From the NCBI GenBank assembly GCA_013146195.2, contig CM028384.1, positions 73,321,990 through 73,385,989 on the forward strand: a DNA stretch of 64,000 bases, in the 5' to 3' direction. The translations under genes were made by a program, and so were the position numbers. Of this stretch, positions 21,541-34,940 are shown one piece after another (positions within the stretch are counted from its first letter, which is position 1; each line of letters begins with the position of its first letter). The notes beneath the pieces were generated by a model, which was not told where the DNA came from, did no database searches, and saw only the letters and a list, made by a program, of their open reading frames with translations. Origin of the DNA: Codonopsis lanceolata (lineage: Eukaryota > Streptophyta > Magnoliopsida > Asterales > Campanulaceae).

Positions 21541-23930
21541 TGTAAAAACTTGCATCCTTTAGATTTACTTAAACTATTAAATGAAAATAGTTAGCTTCAA
21601 TCATGAGTTTCTAAACCCGTTGGTCTGTTTTACTTAGACTTGTATCAAGTCTATTCTATCTGAAAACCTTCGACATATAGATTCTCACTGTTGTTTGCAT
21701 AGTAGATGCCACATAGACTTCGTTAAGCAGTCTTCTTTAAATAAAATATTTTATATGCTTTAAAACTTAGTCATCAGCAATTAGCAGCTAACACAGTTAC
21801 TGTAGCCGCTTAAATGTTTCAAATTCATACCTGCTGAAATACTCTACACTGTTAAAATGTTGCTCGAAAATATCTAAACTTTAAGTCTTCAACTTGTTGG
21901 GTTTTAATCAAAATTAATAAGGCGGAATAACAAAACTTTAATTTCAAAACCATCTCAAGATCCATGCGAATTAATATAAATTAGATTTAGAATACTTACC
22001 TAATATTGGAATGAGCAATCTTCAATAAAATCACATTTGAATCACGATCACCGCAACAAACTATTTGCACGGCTTATCTATGGTATCCACATGAATTGAT
22101 TGAACATGATTAATCCAATAATTTTGTGCTTGACAATTGTTGTGAATTAAAGTAGGAAATCTTTCGTCTAACAAAAAACTAATTCATAATTTTTCTCCCT
22201 ACGAATTTAGTGTTTCATCAAACACGAAATTACTTTTGTGTGTCTAACACTCCTTCTTTTTCATCAAAAAGACTTCATATATATATATATATATATATAT
22301 ATAGGAAATAGACATGAGCCGGCCATTATAAGCCCTAGTCTAACTAGGACTATATTGTGGTCTCCATTTTATTTTACCTTGAATTCATTAATCTGATTAA
22401 TGATCCAAATAAATTTCAGTCCTACTTATTATAGGTATGTGACCCTATAGGCTCTTAAATTACGTTGACAATAATTAATTAATATATCAAATATATAATT
22501 AATTATAAACAATTAGTGACATCTAGCAATACATCATCGCTATCCAAGTAATAGGAATTATCAGTGATGACAAATAACTGATTGTGAACAAAATAGTTCT
22601 TTTCCCTTTGTCCAAATATTTGATTAAACACAACATGTAACGTGTCATCCTTGTTATAGTTTAATCTTGGTTTCTTGATCTTCGAGTAAACTTATATAAT
22701 AGACAAATAAACTCAACATCTCATATTGATTTATTTGAGTACGACCATACATTTACTTAAGTCTCACTCATCAAGGGGCCTATAAATATTATACTCCTAT
22801 TATGTAGGAGGGACAAATTATATCTACATTGTTTATATCCCTTAGCATAATTTGTGGTATATCCAATATCCGACTTTATAATCACCTTGTTACAAAATAA
22901 CGTTTATCGGTATCAAAATATACAACTCCTCATCTAAGGTATATAACGATTTCAAGTCAAAGGACAACGAATATTTATTTGTCACTATGAGAATCACTTA
23001 TGACACTCATGTAACGATCAATGTAGCATTCTCATGCGGATCAATCTAGTACGTCGTTACACCTAAAGCGCACTCATGTGTAGACTTATATCAATTATAT
23101 GAGTCTTAACATATAATAGTCTTCATGCATTATTATTGTCCTTATTAATAATAATACTCGACCATTTATTTAAGAATAACATATTTATTTTAATGGCTTT
23201 ATGATGCATTATTATGAATAAACAAACAATACATAATAAATAAATACCTCAAAAAATAATGATACATAGATAAATAAATTTGTCTCTAGGACATAAACCA
23301 ACAAAACTTTTGTTAAAAAGGATTGCAAAGGGTATCAATAAAAAACGTGTGGTTTTCACTCTCAAAATATTTAGCTATTATTGATCATCATATTTCAAAC
23401 ATAGAACTATTCACATGAAAAGTTTTTATATCTATTTTAAATGATCTACAATATTTCATATCTTCTAGCTAACCACCCTATTTATTATCTTATATTAGAA
23501 GATATCATCTAAAAATTCTCTACAAGACCTCTGAAAAAAAAATTCATCATCAAGAAATTCAAGTTTCAACCTTGCTATTTTAAAACGACTATTATTAAAG
23601 ATCTCTATAATTAAGCTTTGAAATAAGGATTGAATGGCAGAGGAAGACTGGAAGAAATAAAGTAATACAAGATAGAGTGGTTGAAGCTATCATTCTTTGC
23701 TTATATAATATTCTTTCTTTGATTTGATTTAACACAGGACTGGACACTCGACATATTCCTTCAAACAATTGTTTCTTTGATGTGTTTCAGTCTTGAAACA
23801 CTTACTAGATAGTCTTTCACATATTATTCTTTTTTAGTTTTTGTTTAGACAATCATTGTATTTCAATCCTTACTCCTTCCTAATTTTTAAGAAATATTTG
23901 ATTGTTGTATGATTTTGATTGTTTTTTTCA
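21541..23930 (+). repeat. Sirevirus-like LTR, 3'-truncated, split by another LTR
   Basis: It begins tgtaaaaacttgcatccttt like the family copy at 40592 (tgtagaaacttgcatacctt). It continues after an inserted element (21895-23303) with aacgtgtggttttcactctc. It stops near 23930 after attgttgtatgattttg, before the family's usual poly-C/ctattcac end, so about 500 bp of the 3' end are missing. Confidence 0.6.
21895..23303. mobile_element. nested solo LTR, 1409 bp
   Basis: The ends are tgttgg (21895-21900) and ccaaca (23298-23303), the TG..CA inverted termini of an LTR. The flanks are caact (21890-21894) and aaact (23304-23308), a 4/5 match to a 5-bp target duplication. The outer LTR reads through on either side. 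No gag or pol similarity lies inside, so I read it as a solo LTR. A (TA)n tract sits at 22278-22304. Confidence 0.7.
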
Positions 23931-24655
23931 ATTTATAAGGGTCAAAGAGCAAAACTATCATTTTAATATAAATATATTATTCATGTGGAACAAAATTAAT
24001 CATAGCTTAAAAAAATGTTACGTTCATCTATTTATTTATGGTTGAATAGAAAAGAACTTTATAAAAGAACCTTATAAGATAACTTTGATAATACACTAAT
24101 AGATTTGTAATTAGTATATTACTGATAAAATAAGGATAAAATGTATATTTTGTTGTTAAATTTATGAATTTCAAATTTAGAAAATAAACATAATTAAAAG
24201 TTAAAACCCATTAAAAATACATGAACCGTAGTTTTGTTTAAATAAGTGAAGGGTAATATATATAGTAATTTGACATTCAAAAGTGTAGTATTTAATAAAA
24301 TTAAGAAGCAAAATTAAGCACCTATGTTATAACAATTCTATGCTCTCATAATTAAAAACATATGAAACTTGAAATACATAATATTGAGCGGTGAAAAATG
24401 CTTATGGTGTAGAAGTAATGACAAATGCTTATGTAAGACGATCTTATGGACAATTTTTGTAAGTCATATCATTTTTACCTAATTAGCAATATGTTCGTGA
24501 GTTAAATTATAAGAGATTGAAGTTTCGTTTTAAAAATTAAGATCCGTAAAACAGTATTACTCGTAAGTATTTACTCTCACTGAATTGAGTTTGGTTAACA
24601 AAAGTTGATTCGCGTCCTCGCTGGATACATATGATCCCAAGATCACCATTCACCA

Positions 24656-24661
<6 letters not shown>
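23931..24661. other. AT-rich intergenic DNA
   Basis: No gene, RNA or clear repeat recognised. Confidence 0.5.

Positions 24662-24722
<61 letters not shown>
24662..24722. repeat. (CT)n(TA)n microsatellite
   Basis: About 33 bp of CT repeat running straight into about 28 bp of TA repeat. Confidence 0.95.
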
Positions 24723-24727
<5 letters not shown>

Positions 24728-25084
24728 TTAAATGTATTTTTTGTGAAATATTTCATAAATTTCCACCAAGCAAGTTGCACTTCAATTAATATCAACAAGA
24801 AATAATATCTTCAACTTGAGATGGATCAGATGCAACTATATGATATGTTTAATGTTTGGTATGACTTACATCATTTAACCTTATCCTACTCCATTTTTTA
24901 TTAGCTATATATCATCCTCATCAACACTCAACAGCGGTGTTGACTAGCAGTCTAGTAAACAATACGGAGTAATATGTATTGTTTATCAATATCAAGTTTA
25001 GCTATTCATTTAGTGGTCTTGACTCATCTAAATTTCACTTGTTCCGTGGTGTTCAAATTTCATCAAAATCGAGATAAGGTTGAC

Positions 25085-25332
25085 CTTAGACCTCATTTGA
25101 TACAACATTTTAAAAATATAAATTTTTCAAAATATAATGTTTTTAATAAGCAATATATTTTTAAAACGTTTGCTAGACTGCTAGTCAACAATGTTTCAAA
25201 AACTATTGTAAACATATATTTGTAAAACGCTGCATATTTTTAAAACATTGCATCAAAACACTTTTAAACAGAAAGCGCTGTATTTTTTATAAATATTTTG
25301 GTCAAAACGCTCTACCAAACAAACACTTAGTT
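25085..25332. mobile_element. probable MITE (Harbinger/hAT-like ends)
   Basis: The left end ttagacctcatttgatacaa and the right end, read in reverse, ctaagtgtttgtttggtaga resemble inverted termini of the 'gtttgtttggta' kind. The interior is AT-rich with several 'aaaacg' words. I cannot fix the target duplication. A short open frame across it (24974-25225) is not a gene. Confidence 0.4.
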
Positions 25333-25368
25333 ATACATCCCAAGGGAGGGAATAATGCAAAGAAGCAA

Positions 25369-25622
25369 TCCCTCGGTTTTTAATTTATTATCCTCTTTGA
25401 TACGACACATCGTTTAAGAAAAATTAATTGATTGTATTATAAATATTAGTATGTATGATTTCTTTTAATGTTTTTGAGTATGTGGTCATAATTAAAGTAT
25501 AAATAAAAAATAAGGGTAAAGTAGTAAAAATATTTTCCTAAAAAATAAAATGTTGAAAGATAATAATTATTTTAGAACGAACGAAAAATAAAAGAAGAAG
25601 AATAATTTGAAAACTGATGGAG
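25369..25622 (+). mobile_element. Stowaway-type MITE, degenerate copy
   Basis: The same interior order as copies 1-4 (atacgacacatcgtttaag, attgattgtattataaatat, gaacgaacgaaaa). The ends are badly decayed (tccctcggtttt ... aaactgatggag). It is the oldest-looking copy in the window. Confidence 0.7.
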
Positions 25623-25856
25623 TGTTTTTTTTTCTTTTCTTGGAAGAAGGGATAATTATCGATAATAAAACTAATAAAAAGAGATTTAGTATATTAGCGG
25701 GTACAAAGCACTAGATGTGAGATTTGACAACTGTATACATGGATGGGTTAAGTATATGATCAACTTGTAATGAAGTGTTTCTAAAGTTATTAAAATTAGA
25801 CATTAAATTTATTTTTTTTCGTTTTAAGGAAAGAAATTTGTTATTATTATTATATA

Positions 25857-26023
25857 CTCTCTCCGTTTCAAAGAGTTAATTATTCTATTTTGTGATGCTT
25901 TACTTAAAGAGTTAACTTTTAAAGCATAAATGTGTTATTTTATTACTAATGAACTAATAAAAGTGACATTTTCTTAAAACCTTTGATTTTTAAATGAAAA
26001 CTATTTGCCCCAAACGAAAAGAG
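25857..26023. mobile_element. short Stowaway-like MITE, second family
   Basis: 167 bp from ctctctccgtttcaaagag to ccaaacgaaaagag with TA on both sides. The interior has tattactaatgaactaata. Related degenerate copies are near 26488-26663 and 52765-52890. Confidence 0.65.
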
Positions 26024-26487
26024 TATAAAGTTAGATTACAAATAAAATTAGCAAAAATTTAGATAAGACGATCTAATTTTTTTTATAAGATAGATTTTTT
26101 TAAACCTAATTTACCATGAATTGATGAATTAAATTCAAAACAATTTTACAAAAGACTTGCACAATAGAATTTGGGGTGCTTAAATATGAGTCCCGTTGGA
26201 TAGCTCATATTAAAGATGGGTAAAGCCGGTCATGGCTACAGATTGTAAGCATAAATAAAGAGAAGGATTATAACCAGCGCATGACCTTTGGAGATTGATA
26301 TAACTATAAGCCAATTCTTTCTAAATACGCACTCTCCATTACTTTCTCTTTATCTCTCTTTTTGGACAATATAAATGGCCTCACACAAAGGCATCTCGCG
26401 TGGTTGTCGCTATCAACTTGAGAGTAATTGTAAGTGTATTCTCTCAAACTTTCCTAAGCTAAAATTTGAATATGAATGTACTGTGCA

Positions 26488-26663
26488 TTCCCTTTATTTC
26501 AAACCAAAAAAATTATTATTTTATTTTAGAATATTTCATTCAAAAAGTTAATTTTTAAAAATTAAAGTATAAATATATTATTTTATTACTAATAACCTAC
26601 TAAAAATAATATTTTTAAAAAAATTAACTTTTAAACAAGATCTTTTTATCTGAAACAAAGTAT
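26488..26663. mobile_element. degenerate copy of the second Stowaway-like family
   Basis: It shares attattttattactaataacc and the A/T-rich inverted ends (attccctttatttcaaacc ... gaaacaaagtat) with the element at 25857. Confidence 0.45.
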
Positions 26664-28152
26664 CGGTATGCCGTATGCCCACTCGAGCTCTGGATAAGGT
26701 TTTGAAAATGATGAGGGGTGGGGTTGCCACTTGCCTAGAAGAAGATTGTTGCCCACTTTTGTCACTGTTTATAAAACAAAATAGTAGTATTCAAAACAGA
26801 TTATGTGGCCAACTTTATGAGAGTGCTTAATTTGTCAATTAAAAATAAAATAAGAAAAGTGAAATTCTTTAAAATATGAGATTACCGAGGTAGCTATTAC
26901 TCTATATTTGAAAGGTCCAGAAAAACAATTTTAGAAATGGAAAAAGTAGTTTCGAGTCTATAAATTGAACACATTAGCTATTTAGCTCTCCGCTCTCAGG
27001 TTGGGCTTGAGTTGCACCACTTAAAGAATATTGTTTCAAAAACTAGGCTTATAACTTCTAAAAGGTTTTCTTTTTTAAATTATCGTTTTTGTATACAATT
27101 AGTTTTCATACTCGTGCGTTAAACCTACGTTAAATATCTTATTCAACTGAATTATATATAAAAAATAAGTAAAATAAAAAGGAAGAATAAAATTAAAATA
27201 ATAATTTAAAGAGAACTTCTTAAATATAAATATTTCTTTGTAAACTTGTACTAATCAGATTTTCATTGTCCATTGCAGCTTACTTGGATTAATCTGTTTC
27301 ACTAACATGAATAAAGGCAACATTTTGGAGATTATTGTTCTCTGTTTTTAAATAAGTGATTGTGAACGGATTTCCTATGATTTATAATGATTTTAGAAGT
27401 CAAAAATTGATAGTTAGTCAATTATCAATGTGATATTTCGGCTACTCTTAGTTTCTACATTCATTCAATATTATTTACAATGTAACAAATATATTTTTTG
27501 CATTCAATTAACATGATTCCAAAAAAAGGTAGAAAATAAAGAGTTTTTGCAGAAATATAAATACAAAGTTACAAACCAAGGTAATGAAGAATACGAAGAG
27601 ATTCTTAAATTATTTATCCAATTAAACAAAACATTGACATTTTTTATTTTTAAATATAATCCAAATATTGGAGATTAGACTTTATTTAATAATGATATAT
27701 TTTTAATAAGTGAATTTAAATGAAAAACTGTTTTATTTAGCTGCGTTATCCCCATCAACCATTATATATATACAGACATGCTACGGAGTAATTAGTAATT
27801 AGTAATTACCCCTGGATCTGGTTGAGTTTAGTGCACTGGTACATTAACAGACCAAGATTCAGCGAACTCTAGATGTGGTCCGAACTCCTAAATCCTAACC
27901 CAGTAAGAGACTAAGAGTCTATTAAGATTCTTTGTATGGGTCGTGGTGGGGTCGGAGTCGGATAAAGATAGCCCGCTAACATGATGGCTATCTCTTTTTG
28001 GATGTCGCCGGAAACCAAACTGAGAGTGATGGGTATGGCCCATTCCTTGTAGGCCTTCTTCTTACTCCATGGGAATTAGCTGGATTACAAATCAACGACT
28101 TCTCTCTCATTTTGAAGTCGGCTTTCCTTGGGTTAGCACTTTGTAGTAGCAC
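26664..28152. other. intergenic DNA, no gene seen
   Basis: Mixed AT-rich sequence. The part at 27810-28150 has a higher GC content, but no open frame or RNA feature could be supported. Confidence 0.5.
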
Positions 28153-28155
28153 TTA

Positions 28156-29108
28156 GGCTCCATTTGTTTCACGGAAAATGATTTTTGGAAAACGTTTTCC
28201 TCATTTTTCGGTGTTTGGTAACGTTAGAAAAATACAGTCAACGTAAAAGGTTTTCCGAGTCAACGGAAAATGAAGGCTTCTTTTCCGGAAAATGACTTAC
28301 AGATTCATTTTCCGTAAGTCATTTTCCAAATGTTCGGGCACCCTCCGTCCCCTTTCACAATTGCACATATTTACTTACACACACAATATTTCATTCAACA
28401 AATAAATGGTTTAGAAATATAAATAAAGTTTGTGCACACTCTTTATAAATTATAATTTTAATAAAAGCTTACTACGTTCTAAAATTAGTATCAACTATAT
28501 TATTTAGGGACATCCTAACCATTGTTAATTTTCTATTTTAAAACGTTTTTTCATATTAATTATCAATTTTTTATTTGTAATTGTGAGATTGAAAAAAGAT
28601 AGACATTGATTTGACATCATTAATGATAAATTGAGGGTTACTAAAGAAAAATTACTTAAAGTTCAACACTATTTTATATTCAATATATGCATTAATATTA
28701 GAATATGTTTTTTTGTATTTATTCATATATAGTTTTTCGTAACAATTTCTAGGGACATCTTAAACATTGTCTATTTTCTATTTTAAAACATTTTTTCATA
28801 TCAATTATCAAAAAAATTATTTGTAATTGTGAGATTAAAAAAAGATGGACCTTATTAAAAAAATATGATCCTTATTGATTTTATAGGGACATCCTAAATA
28901 TTGTTCATTTTCTATTTTCTATTTTTGTATTTATTCATATATTGTTTTCCATAACATTTTCCGTGTGTTTGCCAAACACCCGTAAATGTTTTCTGACATA
29001 TTTTCAAAAGATTTATCAAACATCTGAAAAAAAAATCTTTTGATTTTCCGGAAATCATTTTCCAGAAATCATTTTCTTGAAATGCTTTTCCGTGAAACAA
29101 ACGGAGCC
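28156..29108. mobile_element. PIF/Harbinger-like non-autonomous element
   Basis: 953 bp with inverted ends: left ggctccatttgtttcacgga, right, in reverse, ggctccgtttgtttcacgga. TTA stands on both sides (28153-28155 and 29109-29111), the 3-bp duplication typical of PIF/Harbinger (Tourist) elements. The ends are followed by several 'ttttccggaaa' words on both sides. The similarity of the ends reaches a few bases past the TTA (gcact/agtgc), so a slightly longer element is possible. No transposase was seen. Confidence 0.75.
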
Positions 29109-29310
29109 TTAGTGCTCTTTTGTTGCAGTTTTTAAAGAGTGATAACGTGGTAAAAATTTAGTTTGGACCGTTCACTTGATGAATAGGATATTTGAGTTTG
29201 AATTGCTTCCTTAAATCTGTTTAAAAATACAAAAACACCTTAATAAAAGTGAAAAAATTGATCTTGCGAAACTATTTCGGCGTGAGAGTAAGTATCGTGG
29301 AAGTCAAAAG

Positions 29311-29700
29311 CAGGTCGGTCCTGAGTTTTGAGAGGCCCATGGCAAAAAAAAAAAAAGGGGAGGCCCCTTATAAAAATGAAATCAATTAAAATATTGTGAA
29401 AAAGAAAAGTAAAAAGTTTATAGGAAGAATTGAATCCAAAATCTCTAACAATCTATCAAATATGTTAACCATTTAATCATATATTCTACAGTAAACTAAT
29501 CAACACGTTATAACTTATTAACATTGAATCATCTATTCTACAGTAAACTAATCAACATGTTATAACTTATATATACAGTTCACAGACTAAAAAAATAACA
29601 AACTAAAAAAAATGACAACCAAGAACTCGAACCTAGGACCTTTGAATCATGGACATCTTAACCACTGAGTGAAATCAATCAATTCTAAACCTTATTGACA

Positions 29701-29767
<67 letters not shown>

Positions 29768-29858
29768 TAAATATAAGACAGTACCCAAACAGTTGGGGCC
29801 CTAAAAATTGGGGGCCCATGGCGGTAGCCCCTCCCACCACCCCCCAGGGCCGGCCCTG
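29311..29858. mobile_element. hAT non-autonomous element with exact 8-bp TSD
   Basis: 548 bp from caggtcggtcctga to ccccagggccggccctg, imperfect inverted ends of the CAGGGCCGG type common in hAT elements. The octamer gtcaaaag stands immediately outside both ends (29303-29310 and 29859-29866). A (TA)n tract of about 63 bp fills 29704-29766. The open frame at 29695-29925 is a product of that tract. Confidence 0.9.
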
Positions 29859-29866
29859 GTCAAAAG

Positions 29867-31140
29867 AGAATTTGACACATGTTCTAGGCTTAAAAAAATG
29901 TGTGTACCTTGTTTACGGCTTATGAAGGAGTATTTATATGCTCCCAATGTCATTGTATCCATTTAGGATTTAGTTTCCATAGTTACATAGTAGATTTAGG
30001 AAGAAACTCCTTAATTATAAACGTGATAGGCGGCTCGTCATGAGAATGTTGGAGCAGATAAGACAAGTGTTCTACTTGGATAAGGAAACCTTTGACCAGT
30101 CTTGGAGAGCAAGTCTTTGAGATTCCCTTGCTCGATACTTGTTCGGGCGAGCATGGCTCTGCCCGTCTATGTGATGCAAGTATGATGATGATGTGTGATT
30201 CCCAAGCATGGTCCCCCGGTCGGACAGGCAAGGCATGTGCTCGGCGTGCCCGACCAGGTTTGGATGAAAATTGTCTTGTTCTCTGCTCGATACCTTGCTA
30301 GCTCTGCTCGCTAAACTGGTAGGTCTCACACTAGTTAAGCACGTGGTGATCGCTCATGCATTGCTCGTGATCGGATTTGGGTTTGGCACATCAGTGGCCC
30401 CTAGCTCCTTAACTGGCAAGCATTTATACTCGGAGCGGGGAGCGCTTATGCTTGATGTTGTTGTTCTTGCTTCGAGTTTCAACACTTGTGAATTTCTGAG
30501 TTGATTATGACTTGTCGGGAAGGCAAGGCGGTGGAATGTTCTGGAACCTTGGTGGACGACTGTTAGCTGGAGCGTATGTGAGAAGTCTTGCAGTTGGAGA
30601 GTAGTAGGGCGAGTAGGCATAGGGTGCATGAGCCATCATTGAGTTGAGTGAGTTGATGGAGCGCCAATCACGAAGCGCCGCATTTAATGCGAGCAAGCAG
30701 CTCGTGACGTCAACCTAGGCGAAGGGCCATTTCGGCACTTCTTTTCCCCCCCAAACTCAAAAACCCTGGCCTATTAATAACGAGGCCTTTTCATTATCCT
30801 CTTTTTTATCGTTTATGAGTTTTTGAGAAAGAACTTTTCTGGGTTTGTTCTTGCTGTTGCTGCCGAAGATCTTCAACCTCCGGTTGCCCTGTTTCCAGAT
30901 TCCAATCGGTATTTCCTTCCAGATTTCGACTTCCAGAATTTCTTTCCGTGTCTGTTTGTGGAGAAAACCCTTCCGCCTATCTCTGACAGTAAGTTTTTCT
31001 CCTCTTATTCCTTTTCTTGTTTTGTTCTTCATTATTATGCATTTCTGGGTTTGAATCTTCAACCTTTGCATTTCTTGGGTTGGGCGTTCAGATTAGACCC
31101 TGACTTTAGGTAGAGATCGAGGAAAAGATCAAATAGTCTT
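29867..31140. other. GC-richer region, probably LTR or leader remnant
   Basis: No protein domain was recognised, although several short frames are open on both strands. The stretch 30720-31100 resembles a promoter and leader: a TATA-like ctattaataacgaggcc near 30770, then pyrimidine-rich sequence and gacagtaagttttt near 30985, which looks like a 5' splice site. It may be a retrotransposon LTR with its leader, or the 5' end of a lost gene. I cannot decide between them. Confidence 0.35.
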
Positions 31141-31169
31141 GCTCGCTAAGCTTTTTTAAAATAAAATCA

Positions 31170-31395
31170 TATAACCGATCCAGTAAGGTGATATTCATCC
31201 TTGAAAGTCATCTCAGAAAGATGGCTATCATTGTTTCATAGTCATCCCAAAAAGATGGCTTTAGTTTTTTTTCCGAAAATCATAGAACCGGCCTAGAAAG
31301 GTGAGGGTTATCCTTTAAAGTCATCCTAGAAAGATGACTCTCATTAATTCATAGCCATCCCAGAAAAATGGTTATCCGTCATTCATAACCTACCC
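31170..31395 (+). repeat. two ~113-bp direct repeats with 'cagaaagatggct' words
   Basis: Two units (about 31170-31283 and 31284-31395) share ataaccgatccag/atagaaccggcctag, then atcctt...aaagtcatc, then agaaagatggct, cattcatag and catcccaaaaagatgg. Confidence 0.65.
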
Positions 31396-31763
31396 GGAAA
31401 GATAGCTTTTTAAAAAAAAAATACCTTTTTCGTTTATTTGTTTGAAAATTACAATATACACTATGCAAGTAAAATTTGACAAATTGGAAATAAAATTTAC
31501 CATAATATGCGTGTCTTCCGTGTGCGTATCATTATTGTTAGAATCTGTATCCGTGTGCGTATTGTTGTTGTTAGAATTCATATATACGTTGTTTATTTTG
31601 GAGAAATTTCTTTAGAGTATTGGGGAGTAAAGAAGAGAGGAGTGTGATTGTTGGAAAGATTTGTATTGGATTAAATAGGATTGTTGGGAGATTTGCTAAT
31701 AATATTTTGAATAAATTTTCACCATTACTATTCCTAAAATCTCAAGATTCTCTGTAAATGTTA

Positions 31764-32015
31764 CTCCCTCCGTCCCTAAATTATCGCCCTTTTTTTCTTT
31801 TTCGTCCGTCCCAAAATAATTGTCCACTTTGAAACTTACCTTTTTAGAACATCACTTTTACCACTTTACCCTTACTTTTTTACCTTACTTTAATTATGGG
31901 CCACATACACATGGACTTTAACTATACATTAAACCAATATTAATAATCCAGTCAAATAAGTTTTCTTAAACGGTGCGCCGGGTCAACCAGGACAATAAAT
32001 TAGGGACGGAGGGAG
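31764..32015 (-). mobile_element. Stowaway-type MITE, inverted copy
   Basis: 252 bp from ctccctccgtccctaaatta to gggacggagggag with TA on both sides. Read in reverse it matches copy 1, and its termini are the best preserved in the window, so it is probably among the youngest. Confidence 0.9.
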
Positions 32016-32781
32016 TATAACATTAGAAAAGTTTTTGGGCAATGTTATATTTTGATTGGACATACAACAACCCATCAAATGATATTGCTAGAAAAATCTT
32101 GCTTGGAATCCCATAATTCAATCTTTCTCAATTTATTGATTTACTTTTTCTTATTTACATCTATAAGGGCAAGATAATACTTTTATTACTTGTGTGTGTT
32201 GTATTAAGCACCCCCTATTTGTATCTAGAGTGAGTTAGTATACAGACTGAGAATGTGTGTCTGAACTGGGAAGAAAGATGGATAATAATTGGTCAATTGA
32301 GTGTAACAAAGATGGACAAAGGCAAGGATGATTTAAGAATAATAATATGAAAGTGGCCTTGTGTGGTTTAAATAAAAAAAAATGGATTAAAGAAGTTAAA
32401 AATCGCTCAAAATGACCCGACAACAAACCCAAACCCGAAGGTTCGGATAAGAACATTAAATTATTCAGAAAAATAAATTTAGTTTTTAAAATATCTTAGG
32501 TTGGTGGTTGGCAATCTATAGGATTATAAATAATGGGCTCAATTCTTTGTGGGCATATTTTGTGTGAAAATTACTAGTGATTCTTTTATGTTTTTGTTGA
32601 TAGTAATATGATTGGAACCAAACCATTTTTGTAAGTAGGAATGAGAGAGACAATGTGTGGTGTGGAGCCAGAAGATGACATTTTTCTTTCTCTTAGAGAT
32701 ATTTCTCTTATCTTTAATAGAAAGTGATAACATTCCAAATGACTTTCGGTACTTAAAGTCTAAATCCACACCTAAAGCAAC
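32016..32781. other. intergenic DNA, no gene seen
   Basis: AT-rich. Short frames on the minus strand (32235-32456, 32539-32802) show no domain, and the second runs into a hAT-like end. Confidence 0.5.
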
Positions 32782-32979
32782 TAGGGGTGTAAATCGGAAC
32801 AATCAAACCACGAAATCAAATCGAATTAAATGAAACCAGTCGGTTTAGTTCGATTTTGATCGAAGACTGTTTGGTTTCGGTTTCAAGAATTAAAAAACCA
32901 CGCGGTTCGGTTAGGTTCATGATTTTTGGTATCGAATCAAACCAAACCAACCTATATATTTTTATTTATTTATTATATA

Positions 32980-33090
<111 letters not shown>

Positions 33091-34571
33091 CATCTTAAGC
33101 CAAATAAAATCTTGATTGTTGGATAATTATTATTTATTTTATTGTTTGTGTTTATTTTAGAATTTATATTGTTTTATTTATGATAATTTGTTGTTGGTAT
33201 GTTATTTCCTAATTTTGATGTTAATTTTAAATTAAAATCTTATTTTTGTTGTTATTTTTATATAATTTATATAAAAATAATTTTATTAAAAATAATTAAT
33301 TATGCAATCTTAATAATTAATATCAAAATATAATACGCTACTATGAAATAGTCCTCTCTATTTCAATAAGACTTGTGGAATCGGGACTCGGGAGTGGGTT
33401 CCAGCTGTATGCACCTTCAGCCAACTCCTATAGTCCTTTAATGTGTTTGATAATATGTTACTCTCTTGGTTCCATATCACGTTGGAAAAGTTTAGTCGTT
33501 AAATATTATATACCTAGCATTAGAGTTGTGTCTAATTATAAAAATATTTGAGCATAATTAATATATCAATATTAAATATATAGTGAATTTAAAATATTAT
33601 GGAGAATGTATATATAATTTTTGTGAGTTTACTTTAATGTAACATGGTTAAAAGGAAATTTCATCTCCAACCAATTACGTAAATGCCAAAATTGTAACCT
33701 AAAAGATCATAATCCAATATGTTAATATTATAACTGCACAATTCATAGCAATCATAGACAGCATAATACTACTCCCTCGGTTACACCCAAATGATTCACG
33801 TTTGAAAATTTTAATTAATAATTAAAGGATATATTAATGTTATTAGAGTTTGTAAAATTACACAAATACTTAAGCATAACCAATATACTTATAAGTTAGA
33901 ACACAAATGAAAAGTAATAATGGAAAGTTATGAAAATGATAAACATATAATTTGAAAGCAGGTGCTTTAAATTAAATATCACAAAAAAAGAATAATGAAC
34001 TATTTTCACATTATTGTTGCAGATTGTCACCTTGGCAATGGGTAATGGATTGATGCTACAAAATGAGGCTAGGCCTTTATTATAAGGCCGGATAACGAAG
34101 AACGAAATCTTGGGTATCTCTTTCCTTTCGGCCTAACCATAACAAACAATTTTGATCATGATGGGCTAAGCCATCGTCTTTATGGTACGTTCTTGATATT
34201 ATTCAACGCCATAGCAATTAAGGGTGTAAGTGGTTCGGTTTGGTTTATACCAAAATTACAAACCTAACTGCTCCTATTGATTCAAAAAATCTTAAACCGA
34301 ACCAAACCGAGTAGGGCTGGGAACCGAACCGAATCGAATCACTCGGTTTGGTTTGATTTTGTGGTTTATATAAATTATTTTTAATCAAATTAATCAACAT
34401 TAAAAATAACAATAAAAATAAGATTTTAATTTGGAATTAACATCAAAATTAGAAAATAACCAACTAACAACAAATTATCATAAAAAAAACAATACAAATT
34501 CTTTAAAAATAAACACAAACAATGGAAGAAATAATGGTTCTCCAACAATCAAGATTTTGTTTGGTTTAGTA

Positions 34572-34576
<5 letters not shown>

Positions 34577-34626
<50 letters not shown>
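34577..34626. repeat. (TA)n microsatellite
   Basis: About 50 bp of TA repeat in the right arm of the foldback element. Confidence 0.95.
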
Positions 34627-34629
<3 letters not shown>

Positions 34630-34940
34630 ATGACTAAATCAAAGGTCCAGATTATGCATATAAGATGATTCAAATGTTCAAAATAGTTAACAAATGTAAT
34701 AGAATATATATATATATATTGTATAATAAATAAATAAAAATATATATGTTGGTTTGGTTTTGTTCAGTTTGGTTTAATATCAAAAACCGTGAACCGAACC
34801 GAGCTGGATGGTTTTCCAATTTTTGAAACCGAAAACGAACCGTCTTCGACCAAAACCGAACCAAATCGACTAATTTAGTTTGATTCGGTTCGGTTCGGTT
34901 CCGTGATTTGATGGTTCCGATTTACACGCCTAATAGCAAC

